Origin: Desulfobulbus propionicus
GTDB taxonomy: Bacteria; Desulfobacterota; Desulfobulbia; Desulfobulbales; Desulfobulbaceae
Direction of reading: 5' to 3'
Assembly: GCA_002748755.1 (NCBI GenBank)
Contig: PDTD01000011.1
Coordinates: 1-64,000 of the forward strand
Length of the DNA stretch: 64,000 nt
Below, in pieces: positions 35,996 through 44,004 of this stretch. The first letter of the stretch is position 1. Each line of letters begins with the position of its first letter. The position numbers were made by a program, and so were the translations under genes. The notes below the pieces were generated by a model. The model saw nothing but the letters and a program-made list of their open reading frames with translations. It did no database searches and was not told where the DNA came from.

Positions 35996-36397
35996 TCACT
36001 GTTCTTGTACCCAGAGTTTTTTTATAAGGTCAATTGTTTCCACTACGTTGAGCCGGAGAAAACCCAGCGAAATTTCCTTACCGAACATAGAGATGAGCAA
36101 CAACTCCTCGTCGATTTTGGAGAAATGAATGTTACAATCCGTTCCCTTGTGGAACAAAAGTGAAAATTCTTCCTCTCCCACCAATTTCGCCATGGCATCG
36201 ACTGTAGCGAAATTGCCGGCAGCTAAAGCGGCAAAGGAGTAGACATCATATTTGGACGTTCCATTATCCTTGGCCGTGATAATATTGCCAGCCATATCAA
36301 TAATAATGACACAATCAACGCCAATTTTGATGAGCTTCTCTGTCAGGAGTTCATCAATCTTTTCAAGCTGTTCCTGGCTAACAACTCCGTAGTTCAT
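35996..36397 (-). CDS. roadblock/LC7 domain protein, MglB-like
   Basis: A 133-residue single roadblock domain: GVDCVIIIDMAGNIITA, then SFAALAAGNFATVDAMAKLV and the beta-strands LLLISMFGKEISLGF. MglB forms a homodimer that stimulates GTP hydrolysis by MglA. The GTPase gene follows 76 bases downstream, so function as its partner is likely. GAGGTAG precedes the ATG. Confidence 0.85.
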   Translation of the reverse strand: MNYGVVSQEQLEKIDELLTEKLIKIGVDCVIIIDMAGNIITAKDNGTSKYDVYSFAALAAGNFATVDAMAKLVGEEEFSLLFHKGTDCNIHFSKIDEELLLISMFGKEISLGFLRLNVVETIDLIKKLWVQEQ

Positions 36398-36780
36398 ATT
36401 GCTACCTCGTGCTCGTCGAACGGTTGTTAAAAATGTATGAATTATTGAATAAAGTTCACATACTTTGAGTATACGTCAGAAGAAGTATTATATGAAGCGG
36501 TTTTTTAAGCAATTATTTTTTTTGCTGAGTGTGGAATTTGGCCTTTGCAGCCTGTTATTCGTACATACACCTCAACTCCTCCCATTTTAGGCTGGTTACA
36601 ATGATAAAGGAAGCCAACTGGTAGTCAAGTCCGTTTTTTCTCTTGGGAGAAAAAGCAGGCCAGAGTACTGCTTTTAACCGGTACTACTTGGTAAAATGGC
36701 AGTTTTCAGGGCAGACCTTTTCGTCCACCCTGCTCGGCAGGTCTTTGATTTTTGACAACTTGTCTCCTTCCTATGAGCTT
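36398..36780. other. 383-base gap upstream of the MglB-like gene
   Basis: AT-rich next to the gene and probably promoter-bearing. No coding frame, tRNA or repeat-family copy was seen except the fragment starting at 36781. Confidence 0.35.
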
Positions 36781-36837
36781 GATTTCTCATGAACATTGTT
36801 TTTCAAAGGAGACAAAATGTTCACCAGAAACTCGGGC
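36781..36837. repeat. mini-element: two MITE termini fused head to head
   Basis: GATTTCTCATGAACATTG at 36781 is directly joined to AAAGGAGACAAAATGTTC and CCAGAAACTCGGG, ending near 36835. These are the two right-type ends of the repeat family with no interior. The segment adjoins the transposase fragment. Confidence 0.6.
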
Positions 36838-37292
36838 GAGATGTTCTCCGAGCTATGCCTGCCGATTCCGTCTGTTGCCAATACCTGGTGTCCCCTTCCG
36901 GCTGTCATCTTTGGCAACATCTTTCCCCACTGCAATTGGGGCAATAGGCCTCCAAACGGTCGCCGAATATGGGCGGGTAAAAGTATATCCAGAATGCTAC
37001 GCATATGAGCATCGCTGGAAATTGTGCCAATGCCAGAGCCATGGTGTAGGCTTTCAGGTCCCTCAAAACGACGCCTCTTAAAAACAAGGAGAAGTGGATA
37101 CTTGATCGAAAGCATGGGAAAGCCGCTCATCATAGCATCAACCAGCGGGATGACTTTGTTGGCAGTCCGATGATCGGATGCCTGCTCCAGGTTCTCGTGA
37201 AGAAGGGAAAACAGCCTGTCGGCCTTTCCATAAAGAGGCATTATATTGTGCGAAGCGTGGGAAAAGCGGCATGTTTTTTCTTGAGAGTACAT
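36838..37292 (-). pseudogene. transposase N-terminal fragment
   Basis: The protein fragment (LYGKADRLFSLLHENLEQ..., ALIPLVDAMMSGFPMLSIK-like region, SSDAHMRSILDILLPAHI, HQVLATDGIGRHSS) has the layout of the N-terminal third of ISNCY/ISDol1-type transposases, including the first Asp of the catalytic set in ATDG. It then runs into the mini-element, adding about 20 unrelated residues before a stop, and the rest of the enzyme (C-terminal two-thirds) is missing. The start near 37292 is only notional. Remnant status is clear; the subfamily is an inference from memory of family patterns. Confidence 0.7.
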
Positions 37293-37426
37293 GGAAAGAG
37301 TTTATCAAAGCCGATTGCAAAAACGCTCCGTTATCCAGGATAACCACCAGCCAATTGTATTCTCATTATACCGGTACCGAGAGAAATACAAAGGATATGC
37401 AGGTACTGTAATGTTGGGGGGGCGGC

Positions 37427-37717
37427 CTACAAACCGCTCATTTTGTTTTTGAATTTTTCATTGACAGAATATACAAAAGCAAGAACTTCTGCAATGGTTT
37501 GGTAGAGTTCCTCGGGAATTTCTTCTCCAACCGGTACGTTGGCCAGCATGGCAACCAGATCAGGATCTTCTTTGATAAAAATGCCTGCCTCTTGAGCGGA
37601 GGCAATTATTTTTTCAGCTATTCGGCCGCTTCCGCTGGCAACGACCAGGGGCGCATTGGCCGCTTCTGCATCATAACGAATGGCCACGGCCTGTTCACGT
37701 TTTCTCTTGTCATGCAT
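37427..37717 (-). CDS. FlhB C-terminal-like protein (FlhX type)
   Basis: A 96-residue protein matching only the cytoplasmic tail of the export-gate protein FlhB: AVAIRYDAEAANAPLVVASGSG (NPTH-like motif absent), IAEKIIASAQEAGIFI, DPDLVAMLANVPVGEEIPEELYQTIAEVLAFVY. Stand-alone copies can substitute for the FlhB tail or modulate export-specificity switching. It follows the FliK-like gene (5 bases), which is fitting because FliK acts on FlhB. The distal end of the flagellar locus. Confidence 0.85.
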   Translation of the reverse strand: MHDKRKREQAVAIRYDAEAANAPLVVASGSGRIAEKIIASAQEAGIFIKEDPDLVAMLANVPVGEEIPEELYQTIAEVLAFVYSVNEKFKNKMSGL

Positions 37718-37722
37718 GCTGA

Positions 37723-39225
37723 CTATACCTGGGTGTTCACCATTCCGGTGTTGTTTTCAGTGAGATAGGAGAGGATGGTCTTAGCAGGATCCCGAGCACC
37801 GGTTAGGAAGACTGCGGAATATATCTCCGCTGCGGTGAGCCGCGCTCCCAGTTCCTGTTTATGTTCAGCCAGAAATTGAGCACGTAGGGTATCTTCCAGC
37901 TTAAACAGGATATCCACCCTGTTGTGATGAGAAAGGATTTCTATGTTGACTGCCCCGAGTTCTTCCATTTTGAGGTGTAGGCAATAGCGCTTCTTTTTTT
38001 CTGCCTCCGCAGGCTGTTTTTTTTGACTGGTTTCTTGGTCTACCAGGAGAAAACCTTGGCTTAACCATGGCAGTGGCAGGGGCATGAGCGAGACCGATTC
38101 CATGGAGAGTTTTCCCAGCAAGAGCTGATAACTTTCCAAGGTTGTACGAATATTGGCCCCGATATTTTGTCCGGATTCCTTGGCCGTTAAACGCTCTAGT
38201 TCCATGGCCGCGCTCTTAAGCGTAGATGCGGCTTCGGTTGTTTGCCCTTTGAGAAGGAGATGCTCAAATTGCAGACCCAGTTTTTCAGTCAGTTGCTGTA
38301 AGATATGGCCTGATTTTTCCTGGGGCGTGGAGTCCTGCACCTCCAGTGGTTTTGTCAGGAGAGAAAACAGAAAATCTGCCAACTGTCTGGTGGGAAAGAC
38401 AGTCTGCTGTGATTTGAAAAGTCCTGCAATGTTCTGAATCCATTCTGCGACTGGCCCCGTACGCTGGGCCGCCTCTGCCAGGATCTCAAGCATGACTGGA
38501 GCGGGGATAGCCTGCTGTGCATCTGTGGTCAGAAAAGAAAGAAATTGGGGCCTCTGGCCGACTGCAGATTCGCCAGCCTGAGGAGAGATCGAGGGGGATG
38601 TTTGTAGCGACGACAGGGTGAGATGGGGAGCGATGTGAGCAATGGAGTCAGGAAGCGTGTTGGCTGAAAGGGAAAGGCCTGATCCCGACGAGGCATTGGC
38701 AACGTCCTTGGCAATGGCAGCGTATACAGTGCTGAGCAGGGAGACTACAGATGCCCTGGTGCTTCCGGTTTGCTGGGAGGCTGTGGTCAGTGCTGAAGTC
38801 AAATCCAAAAATTGCGTCAGGCTTTGCCGGCTGGCTGCACTGAGGGAAGAGAAAAGATCGGCGTCCCTGCGTATGGCCGTGATATCCTGGTGCAGGGTGT
38901 TTTGACTGCAGAGGTGGGGCAGGGAACTGTTGAGTTTTGTCTTGAGATGATCAGCCAGTAGCTGTAATTGTACCTGCGGTGTAAGGGCTGTTACCTGGAG
39001 TTCTAGTTGCTGCCCCACCCGGAAGTCTAAAGCGCTTTGCACAGTCACCCTCTTTCCCAGCATATCCAGGATGAAATTGCCTTCCTTTGTCCGAGAATAG
39101 ACCGTTGCCGAGGCTCGTTGCCCATACTGTAAGTGTAAGGCGGCAGGGGACTTGAGAGGAGGAACTGCGTTTTCCCGGATCACCTGTTCTGTTGAGGCAA
39201 ATCTGGATGTGTTGCTGATTTTCAT
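37723..39225 (-). CDS. FliK-like hook-length control protein
   Basis: About 500 residues. The N-terminal two-thirds are Gln/Ser/Thr/Ala-rich and low in structure, and the C-terminus has the hook-length control fold (CLHLKMEELGAVNIEI, VDILFKLEDTLRAQFLAEH). Such proteins end hook assembly by contacting FlhB. The start ATG 39225 has AAGGGGGTATC upstream. The FlhB-tail gene follows 5 bases downstream, supporting the FliK assignment. The N-terminal part is poorly conserved in this family, so identity rests on the C-terminus. Confidence 0.65.
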   Translation of the reverse strand: MKISNTSRFASTEQVIRENAVPPLKSPAALHLQYGQRASATVYSRTKEGNFILDMLGKRVTVQSALDFRVGQQLELQVTALTPQVQLQLLADHLKTKLNSSLPHLCSQNTLHQDITAIRRDADLFSSLSAASRQSLTQFLDLTSALTTASQQTGSTRASVVSLLSTVYAAIAKDVANASSGSGLSLSANTLPDSIAHIAPHLTLSSLQTSPSISPQAGESAVGQRPQFLSFLTTDAQQAIPAPVMLEILAEAAQRTGPVAEWIQNIAGLFKSQQTVFPTRQLADFLFSLLTKPLEVQDSTPQEKSGHILQQLTEKLGLQFEHLLLKGQTTEAASTLKSAAMELERLTAKESGQNIGANIRTTLESYQLLLGKLSMESVSLMPLPLPWLSQGFLLVDQETSQKKQPAEAEKKKRYCLHLKMEELGAVNIEILSHHNRVDILFKLEDTLRAQFLAEHKQELGARLTAAEIYSAVFLTGARDPAKTILSYLTENNTGMVNTQV

Positions 39226-39310
39226 GATACCCCCTTTGGGGTGTGCGGGATCGGAAAGAACAAGGTCGCTGGTTTGCACCCGAGTCACTTTTGACTTTTC
39301 TGAATTGTAC

Positions 39311-39353
39311 CAAAAGACAGGTGCTCTTCTCCTGAGAGAGCCCCTGTCTTTTG
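39311..39353 (-). terminator. terminator of the PilZ operon
   Basis: CAAAAGACAGG and CCTGTCTTTTG form an 11-bp perfect stem, with GCTCT/AGAG-type pairing inside. It lies between the first PilZ gene's stop (39393) and the FliK-like start; on the minus strand the hairpin is followed by TTGG-rich sequence. Confidence 0.6.
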
Positions 39354-39392
39354 GATGCAGACCAATAAGGTCAGCGCCAGGAGCGATAGGGG

Positions 39393-40067
39393 TTAATCGA
39401 TTTGGAGATTGTCCCGGAGTTGACGTCGTTGTTCCTGTAGGCAGAACGCAATCAGAGTATCGCGGATTTTTTGGGACACATTCTCAAAATGCATGGCAAC
39501 CTGGTACTTGTTTTTCCGCATGCGGTAGGTTCGAACTACATTGCCGGTGCAGTGAATAATGTTACCGGATTCCAGCTCGGTTATCCATATGTAGAGCCTA
39601 TTATTGGACAAAGGTCTTTCCGCGAAAAGAGCAAGTACCCCAGAGGCACTTAAATCAATGGTTGTGCCCATCATTTGCCAGTTTTTGGCCTTGACTTCTT
39701 TGGGGTCGGGCATATAGCCGATTTCTATATTGGTGTTGATTCCGACACGAAAATAATCCCGCAAGGCTTCGGGCTTGATTGGCTCCCTCCCAATGAAACG
39801 CAGGCAACGCTCGTTGAGTGCCTGGTCCAGTTCGGCGATAATGTTGACCTCATTGCCTCTGTGCTTGACGACAACCTGACAATTGACGCCAAGGTCCAGG
39901 GTATGAGTTTTGAGTGCATGAGGCGGAAAAAGAAGATCAAAAGTAGGGGACTCACCGCTTCGAAAAGCGCAGTTCAGCCGAACCTTCTCCCCTCCATGTT
40001 CTGCCAAGGTGACCACGGCTGCTGAGCCGCTTTCCAGTTTTTCTATGATTTCCTTTATTTTTGACAC
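39393..40067 (-). CDS. PilZ-domain protein A
   Basis: A 224-residue protein with an N-terminal YcgR-like half and a C-terminal PilZ domain, in which RDYFR supplies the RxxxR and DLSASG the D/NxSxxG of the cyclic di-GMP site. Such proteins brake flagella in other bacteria. GTG start. It is 17 bases downstream of a paralogue (40085-40777). Confidence 0.85.
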   Translation of the reverse strand: MSKIKEIIEKLESGSAAVVTLAEHGGEKVRLNCAFRSGESPTFDLLFPPHALKTHTLDLGVNCQVVVKHRGNEVNIIAELDQALNERCLRFIGREPIKPEALRDYFRVGINTNIEIGYMPDPKEVKAKNWQMMGTTIDLSASGVLALFAERPLSNNRLYIWITELESGNIIHCTGNVVRTYRMRKNKYQVAMHFENVSQKIRDTLIAFCLQEQRRQLRDNLQID

Positions 40068-40084
40068 AGGTAACTATTAGAAAT

Positions 40085-40777
40085 TTATAAGAGATCTTTA
40101 ACCTGTACGCGCATTCTCAATTGTTTTCGTTGCACCTCAAGGCAACTGCCGACAATCTTGTCCCGCTCATCCGTTTCTATCGTATCAAAATGGAGGGCCA
40201 CGTGAAATAGGGCATCATTAATTTTCCTGCACCGCACCACATGTCCAATAATATCGATAACATCCATGGTGTTGTTGGGCAGCGTCAAACGAATACGCAA
40301 TGGACGATCTCTTTCCAGGGGGGCAGGGAATGTACACAACATGCCGCTGCCACTCAGGTCCATGGTTTCTCCCTGCAGATACCAGGCCTTGTCCTGTTTC
40401 GTATCCAGGTTTGTCTCAATGGGTTTAGCCGCAACCGGGGTGGCGGCATCGACACGGAAGTAGTTACGGTGCTGCTGATGGCGTATGACTTCGCAGGCGG
40501 TTGCCTTTATGATTTGATCGCCTTCAATGGCTTCAATAGTGGCTACTACAGAGACGACCTGTCCACCGAAATCGACGGTGAGAAGACATTTTTTGCTTTG
40601 ATCAATAGAGGATGCGTCAAGGCTTCCAGGAGGAAAGGCGAGGTAGAACGCTGGTTGGCACTCTGAAACAAAAAGACAGCTTAATCGCTTTTTTTCATCA
40701 CTGTCCAGGATTGGCAGGGTTACCCGGACCGCTTTCTGATCTGTGATAGTGGCAAAGAAATCTTCTAACTGTTCCAC
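40085..40777 (-). CDS. PilZ-domain protein B
   Basis: A 230-residue paralogue of the neighbouring PilZ protein: RNYFR (RxxxR) and DLSGSG, again after a YcgR-like N-terminal half. GTG start with GAGGG upstream. Tandem duplication of a c-di-GMP receptor at the distal end of the flagellar locus suggests control of motility (inference). Confidence 0.85.
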   Translation of the reverse strand: MEQLEDFFATITDQKAVRVTLPILDSDEKKRLSCLFVSECQPAFYLAFPPGSLDASSIDQSKKCLLTVDFGGQVVSVVATIEAIEGDQIIKATACEVIRHQQHRNYFRVDAATPVAAKPIETNLDTKQDKAWYLQGETMDLSGSGMLCTFPAPLERDRPLRIRLTLPNNTMDVIDIIGHVVRCRKINDALFHVALHFDTIETDERDKIVGSCLEVQRKQLRMRVQVKDLL

Positions 40778-40827
40778 GTGTCAGCCCTCATATGGTTCCA
40801 CCGAAACCGTACATACTTTGATTTTAT

Positions 40828-40862
40828 AAAGATAAATAATTGAATTTCAATCATTTATCTTT
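40828..40862. terminator. AT-rich inverted repeat upstream of the PilZ pair
   Basis: AAAGATAAAT A ATTGAA pairs with TTCAAT C ATTTATCTTT, a 16-base stem with one mismatch. It lies between the flagellar chaperone genes and the PilZ promoter region. It may terminate minus-strand transcripts that pass the repeat at 41105. Confidence 0.5.
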
Positions 40863-41104
40863 CATAGATATGCCTGTTCGCCGCATTGAACACGTGCATG
40901 AAAAAATCAAAAAACGCTCAAGCTCTTCGGGTGTGTGCGCCTGCTGAACTCTTTTGCTGCCGAAGTTGTGCGGACGAGCCCGGCATGCTTATGGTCTCAG
41001 CACACCACGGAAAACAATTCATTTCCATTACTACCAGATTGCCATGTTTTTGTAGAGATAAAAAATAATTTTTTAAAAGAATTAGGTAACTGGGGTGCAT
41101 CTAA

Positions 41105-41319
41105 CCTGGCTTTCTTATCAGCCCAGATGGTGCCAGTTGCATAGTTCTTGGCCGTTGAGTATGGTACCCCCTCTTTGTTGCCACAATACTGCCGAAGATG
41201 GTGCCGCTTGTGCGGACTTTTGGAGTACATTTTGGAGAAATTGGCTACAAATTGTTACTCTTGTAACTCTTTCTTTTTATATTGTTAAATTTCTGCAAAA
41301 TGTTCATGAGAAATACCGG
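41105..41319 (+). repeat. MITE-like dispersed repeat, copy 6
   Basis: Left end CCTGGCTTTCTTATCAG after CTAA, core AATACTGCCGAAGATGGTGC near 41185, right end AAAATGTTCATGAGAAATA then CCGG, followed by CTAG. The flanking CTAA and CTAG nearly match, consistent with a YTAR target duplication. The TAG on the right flank is the stop codon of the fliT-like gene on the minus strand. Confidence 0.8.
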
Positions 41320-41706
41320 CTAGCCCGCGTTTTGAATCAATCTGCCGGCTATTGGGGTCTGGCTGTGGTATCCATACATGAGAGAGGAACCTGTTTTCAG
41401 CTTTACCAGTTCATCTTGCTGTACAGCCATGATGCTACGAATTTGTGGGACCAGGCGCTGGTTGGTTTGTTGGATACGCTGCATCAGACCAACCAGCTTT
41501 GTGATTGTTTCCTGTTTGGCCGGGTGGTCCGCTTGCAGGGCTGCCATGAGCGGTTTATCCGTTTTATTGATGTGTTGCTGCATGTCCTCCATTTCGCGGA
41601 CAAGGGAGAGTATCCTGTCGGCCTGTCTGCCGGGCAGGGCCATTTCAATTTTCATCATGATATCTGCCAGCTCCTGATAGGCGCGGATGGCTTCTTCCAG
41701 TATCAT
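41320..41706 (-). CDS. FliT/FlgN-like flagellar chaperone
   Basis: A 128-residue all-helical protein (ILEEAIRAYQELADIMMKIE, then coiled-coil-like heptads). It lies 8 bases downstream of fliS, where FliT chaperones of FliD usually lie. The sequence conservation of such chaperones is low, so the assignment rests mostly on location and helical character. Its TAG stop (41320-41322) is also the flank of repeat copy 6, so the last residues may reflect the insertion. Confidence 0.6.
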   Translation of the reverse strand: MILEEAIRAYQELADIMMKIEMALPGRQADRILSLVREMEDMQQHINKTDKPLMAALQADHPAKQETITKLVGLMQRIQQTNQRLVPQIRSIMAVQQDELVKLKTGSSLMYGYHSQTPIAGRLIQNAG

Positions 41707-41714
41707 AGTGTTCC

Positions 41715-42164
41715 TTACATGGCTGTTGCTATGTGTTTGTAGTGTGCCGCTGTTGTACCCGCTGTTTGCCTGGGCTTGGCCTCGTATGCCTCTTTCTTGT
41801 TGATTTCTATGGCCTGGGCCCAGGTTGTCCGAAGGTCACTAAGCATGGTCCGGACCTCTTCCAGGGGATGGGGATCGTTGTGCAGGTTGCCCTGTTGCAA
41901 CCGGTTTAGCATGTAGGCGTAGAGTGCGTCCAGGTTTTCAGCCAGTTGCGCATCCTGCTTGTGATCCAGGGTAGCTGCAAACTCGGATATAATGGCTGCG
42001 GCCTTGTTAATGTAGTACGCTCGTTTGTCAATCTGCTCAGCCTGGATGGCCTGAATGCCCTGGGCGAGGAAACGCACCGCCCCGTCGTACAACATGAGCA
42101 TTAATTGCTCGGGTGAGGCTGAATAGACCGTGTTGGCAAGATATTGGTTGGTATAGCCGTTCAT
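41715..42164 (-). CDS. fliS: flagellin chaperone FliS
   Basis: A 149-residue export chaperone that keeps flagellin unpolymerised in the cytoplasm. Hallmarks are the N-terminal YLANTVYSASPEQLMLMLYDGA, then the helical bundle with INKAAAIISEFAATLD and LDALYAYMLNRL. It overlaps the fliD stop by four bases (ATGA), so the two are translationally coupled. Confidence 0.96.
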   Translation of the reverse strand: MNGYTNQYLANTVYSASPEQLMLMLYDGAVRFLAQGIQAIQAEQIDKRAYYINKAAAIISEFAATLDHKQDAQLAENLDALYAYMLNRLQQGNLHNDPHPLEEVRTMLSDLRTTWAQAIEINKKEAYEAKPRQTAGTTAAHYKHIATAM

Positions 42165-43549
42165 GATTGTTTTCCAGTGCTGAGTTGAGAGAGCATGCTC
42201 ATTTGCTGGGTCAGAAAAGAGCCCTGGGTGTTCAGGCTGCTGACCAGGGTTTCCATGGCACTGAACTCAGCTTCCAGGGTTGTGCGGCGTTGCTCCAGTC
42301 TTCTGCCCATGCTTTCTATTTGTTCATCAATGCGCTTGATATTGGTATTAATACTATCTTTTCTACCCTTCAGCATACCGTCTGTGGAACTGGTCTGGGC
42401 GCCGAGGTACTTCTGGAACTGAAATGCCAGGCCGTCTTCATTTGTCCCTGTGAGTAGGCTGATAACGCTGTCCAGGTTTGCATCAATGGCCTTGTTTAGA
42501 GTTTCATTGTTTACCACCAGGGTCCCGTCTTTCTGGGTCTCAAACCCGAGTTCGGACATGGTGGTAAAGATACCGGAGTTGTCAAAGGTCGTGGTCAGCA
42601 TGTCTTGCAGATGGCGTTTGATGGCGTTGATACCTGAGTCCCCACCAAGAACACCGCCGCCTTCTTTGTTGATCACAGACTGTCCGGTTATAAAGCTGAT
42701 GACTTCATTGTAGCCCTCGGCAAAGGCCTCAATGGTTGAGGCAATGGCGCCCTTGTCCAGGGCTACCTTCAGGTTGGTTGTTTCCCCTTCCTGGGCCTGC
42801 AGGAGTTCCAGGGTGACCCCTGGGATGGTTTCGGTCAGAGTGTTGCTGTCTGCGTAGATATCCAGGCTGTCGAGCCGAACATGGGCCTTGGTTGCCAGTT
42901 GCACAGGTGGGTTGGAGAGGCCGGTTTCATCTTCGAACACTCCCAGCTGATTCGTTCCCCCTGTCACTCCAGAACCATCCATGGTAAAGGATTGGCCGAC
43001 AGTGTCCCCGGCCAGCATCAGCCGATAAGGGGATTCGCTGCCATCATTGATGATAGCAGCATTGATCCCCAAGTCTGCATCGTTAATGGCCTGCATTATG
43101 CCTTCAAGAGAATTGTTATCCTCTGTTATCTCGATACTATGGGTGGTGCCGTCCACCTCTATGCTCAGGGTTCCGGTGCCGAAACTGGAGCTTTCCTTGC
43201 TGGTGAAACCGTGTTCAGAAACTGATTTCTGAACCTGGGCCAGGGAGACCACTTCGACCTGATAACTGGTTCCAGCCAGCGCTTCGCTGGAAACAGAAGC
43301 TTTGACAAAGTCGCCTGAACTCTGCTGCATGGATCGTTTGAGCAGGCTGTCTTCCTTCCCCAGGGATTCTATGGCATCGGTAAAGGAAAGCAAGCGGTTA
43401 TTCAGCTCGGTAAATGCTGCAAGACGGTTGTTCATCCAGGCCTTGTCTGCTTCCAAGCGTGTGATGGGGGCCTGTTCGATCAACATTAACTGGTCGATGA
43501 TGGAACTTGTATCCAGCCCTGTTGCAAGGCCGCTGAATTGAATAGCCAT
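42161..43549 (-). CDS. fliD: flagellar filament cap protein FliD
   Basis: A 462-residue secreted cap protein. The N-terminus (IQFSGLATGLDTSSIIDQLML) and helical C-terminus (RIDEQIESMGRRLEQRRTTLEAEFSAMETLVSSLNTQGSFLTQQMS) are diagnostic; the middle is beta-rich with flagellin-like repeats. Following flaG and preceding fliS, in the usual order. Confidence 0.96.
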   Translation of the reverse strand: MAIQFSGLATGLDTSSIIDQLMLIEQAPITRLEADKAWMNNRLAAFTELNNRLLSFTDAIESLGKEDSLLKRSMQQSSGDFVKASVSSEALAGTSYQVEVVSLAQVQKSVSEHGFTSKESSSFGTGTLSIEVDGTTHSIEITEDNNSLEGIMQAINDADLGINAAIINDGSESPYRLMLAGDTVGQSFTMDGSGVTGGTNQLGVFEDETGLSNPPVQLATKAHVRLDSLDIYADSNTLTETIPGVTLELLQAQEGETTNLKVALDKGAIASTIEAFAEGYNEVISFITGQSVINKEGGGVLGGDSGINAIKRHLQDMLTTTFDNSGIFTTMSELGFETQKDGTLVVNNETLNKAIDANLDSVISLLTGTNEDGLAFQFQKYLGAQTSSTDGMLKGRKDSINTNIKRIDEQIESMGRRLEQRRTTLEAEFSAMETLVSSLNTQGSFLTQQMSMLSQLSTGKQS

Positions 43550-43577
43550 GAATACCCTCCGGTCCCTTTCGGTGCTG

Positions 43578-43931
43578 TCAGCTCGTTGTATCGACTATGT
43601 TGCCGCTCAGCGATAAATCCTGTAAATGTTTGCTTACGTTAATGAGTTCCTCGGGGGGAATCTGTCTGATAATTTCATCGGTTTCATTGTCCACAATCTT
43701 AACCACTAACTCCTGAACCTCATGATCCCTTTCAAACCGTACAGAATAGAGCCCTTCATCGGTTAAGGATTTGATTTGGTTGAGCAGTTCTTCGGGTTGT
43801 GCCTTGTTCTGCTGGCTGGTATCGATTTGCGGCTGTTCTCCAGCTTCCTGGCGCTGCTGTTCAATCTGCTGTACAGGCTCATGAGCCCGGGGTGGAGAAA
43901 CTATGGCAGAACCGATATGTTCAACTAACAT
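43578..43931 (-). CDS. flaG: flagellar protein FlaG
   Basis: About 117 residues with the FlaG-type C-terminus (YSVRFERDHEVQELVVKIVDNETDEIIRQIPPEELI), after a Gln/Glu-rich linker. FlaG influences filament length or stability. The start ATG 43931 has GGAGG seven bases upstream; the further ATG at 43946 is itself the source of that site. It lies between a flagellin terminator and fliD. Confidence 0.9.
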   Translation of the reverse strand: MLVEHIGSAIVSPPRAHEPVQQIEQQRQEAGEQPQIDTSQQNKAQPEELLNQIKSLTDEGLYSVRFERDHEVQELVVKIVDNETDEIIRQIPPEELINVSKHLQDLSLSGNIVDTTS

Positions 43932-43965
43932 GATATTCACCTCCATGTGAAGAGTAAAGAAGGCT

Positions 43966-43992
43966 CGGGAGAATCCTGACAGGATTCTCCCG
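43966..43992 (-). terminator. terminator of the distal flagellin gene
   Basis: CGGGAGAATCCT GAC AGGATTCTCCCG, a perfect 12-bp stem, 12 bases after the flagellin stop at 44005. A T-run is not obvious. Confidence 0.65.
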
Positions 43993-44004
43993 GCCCTTCA
44001 AAGG

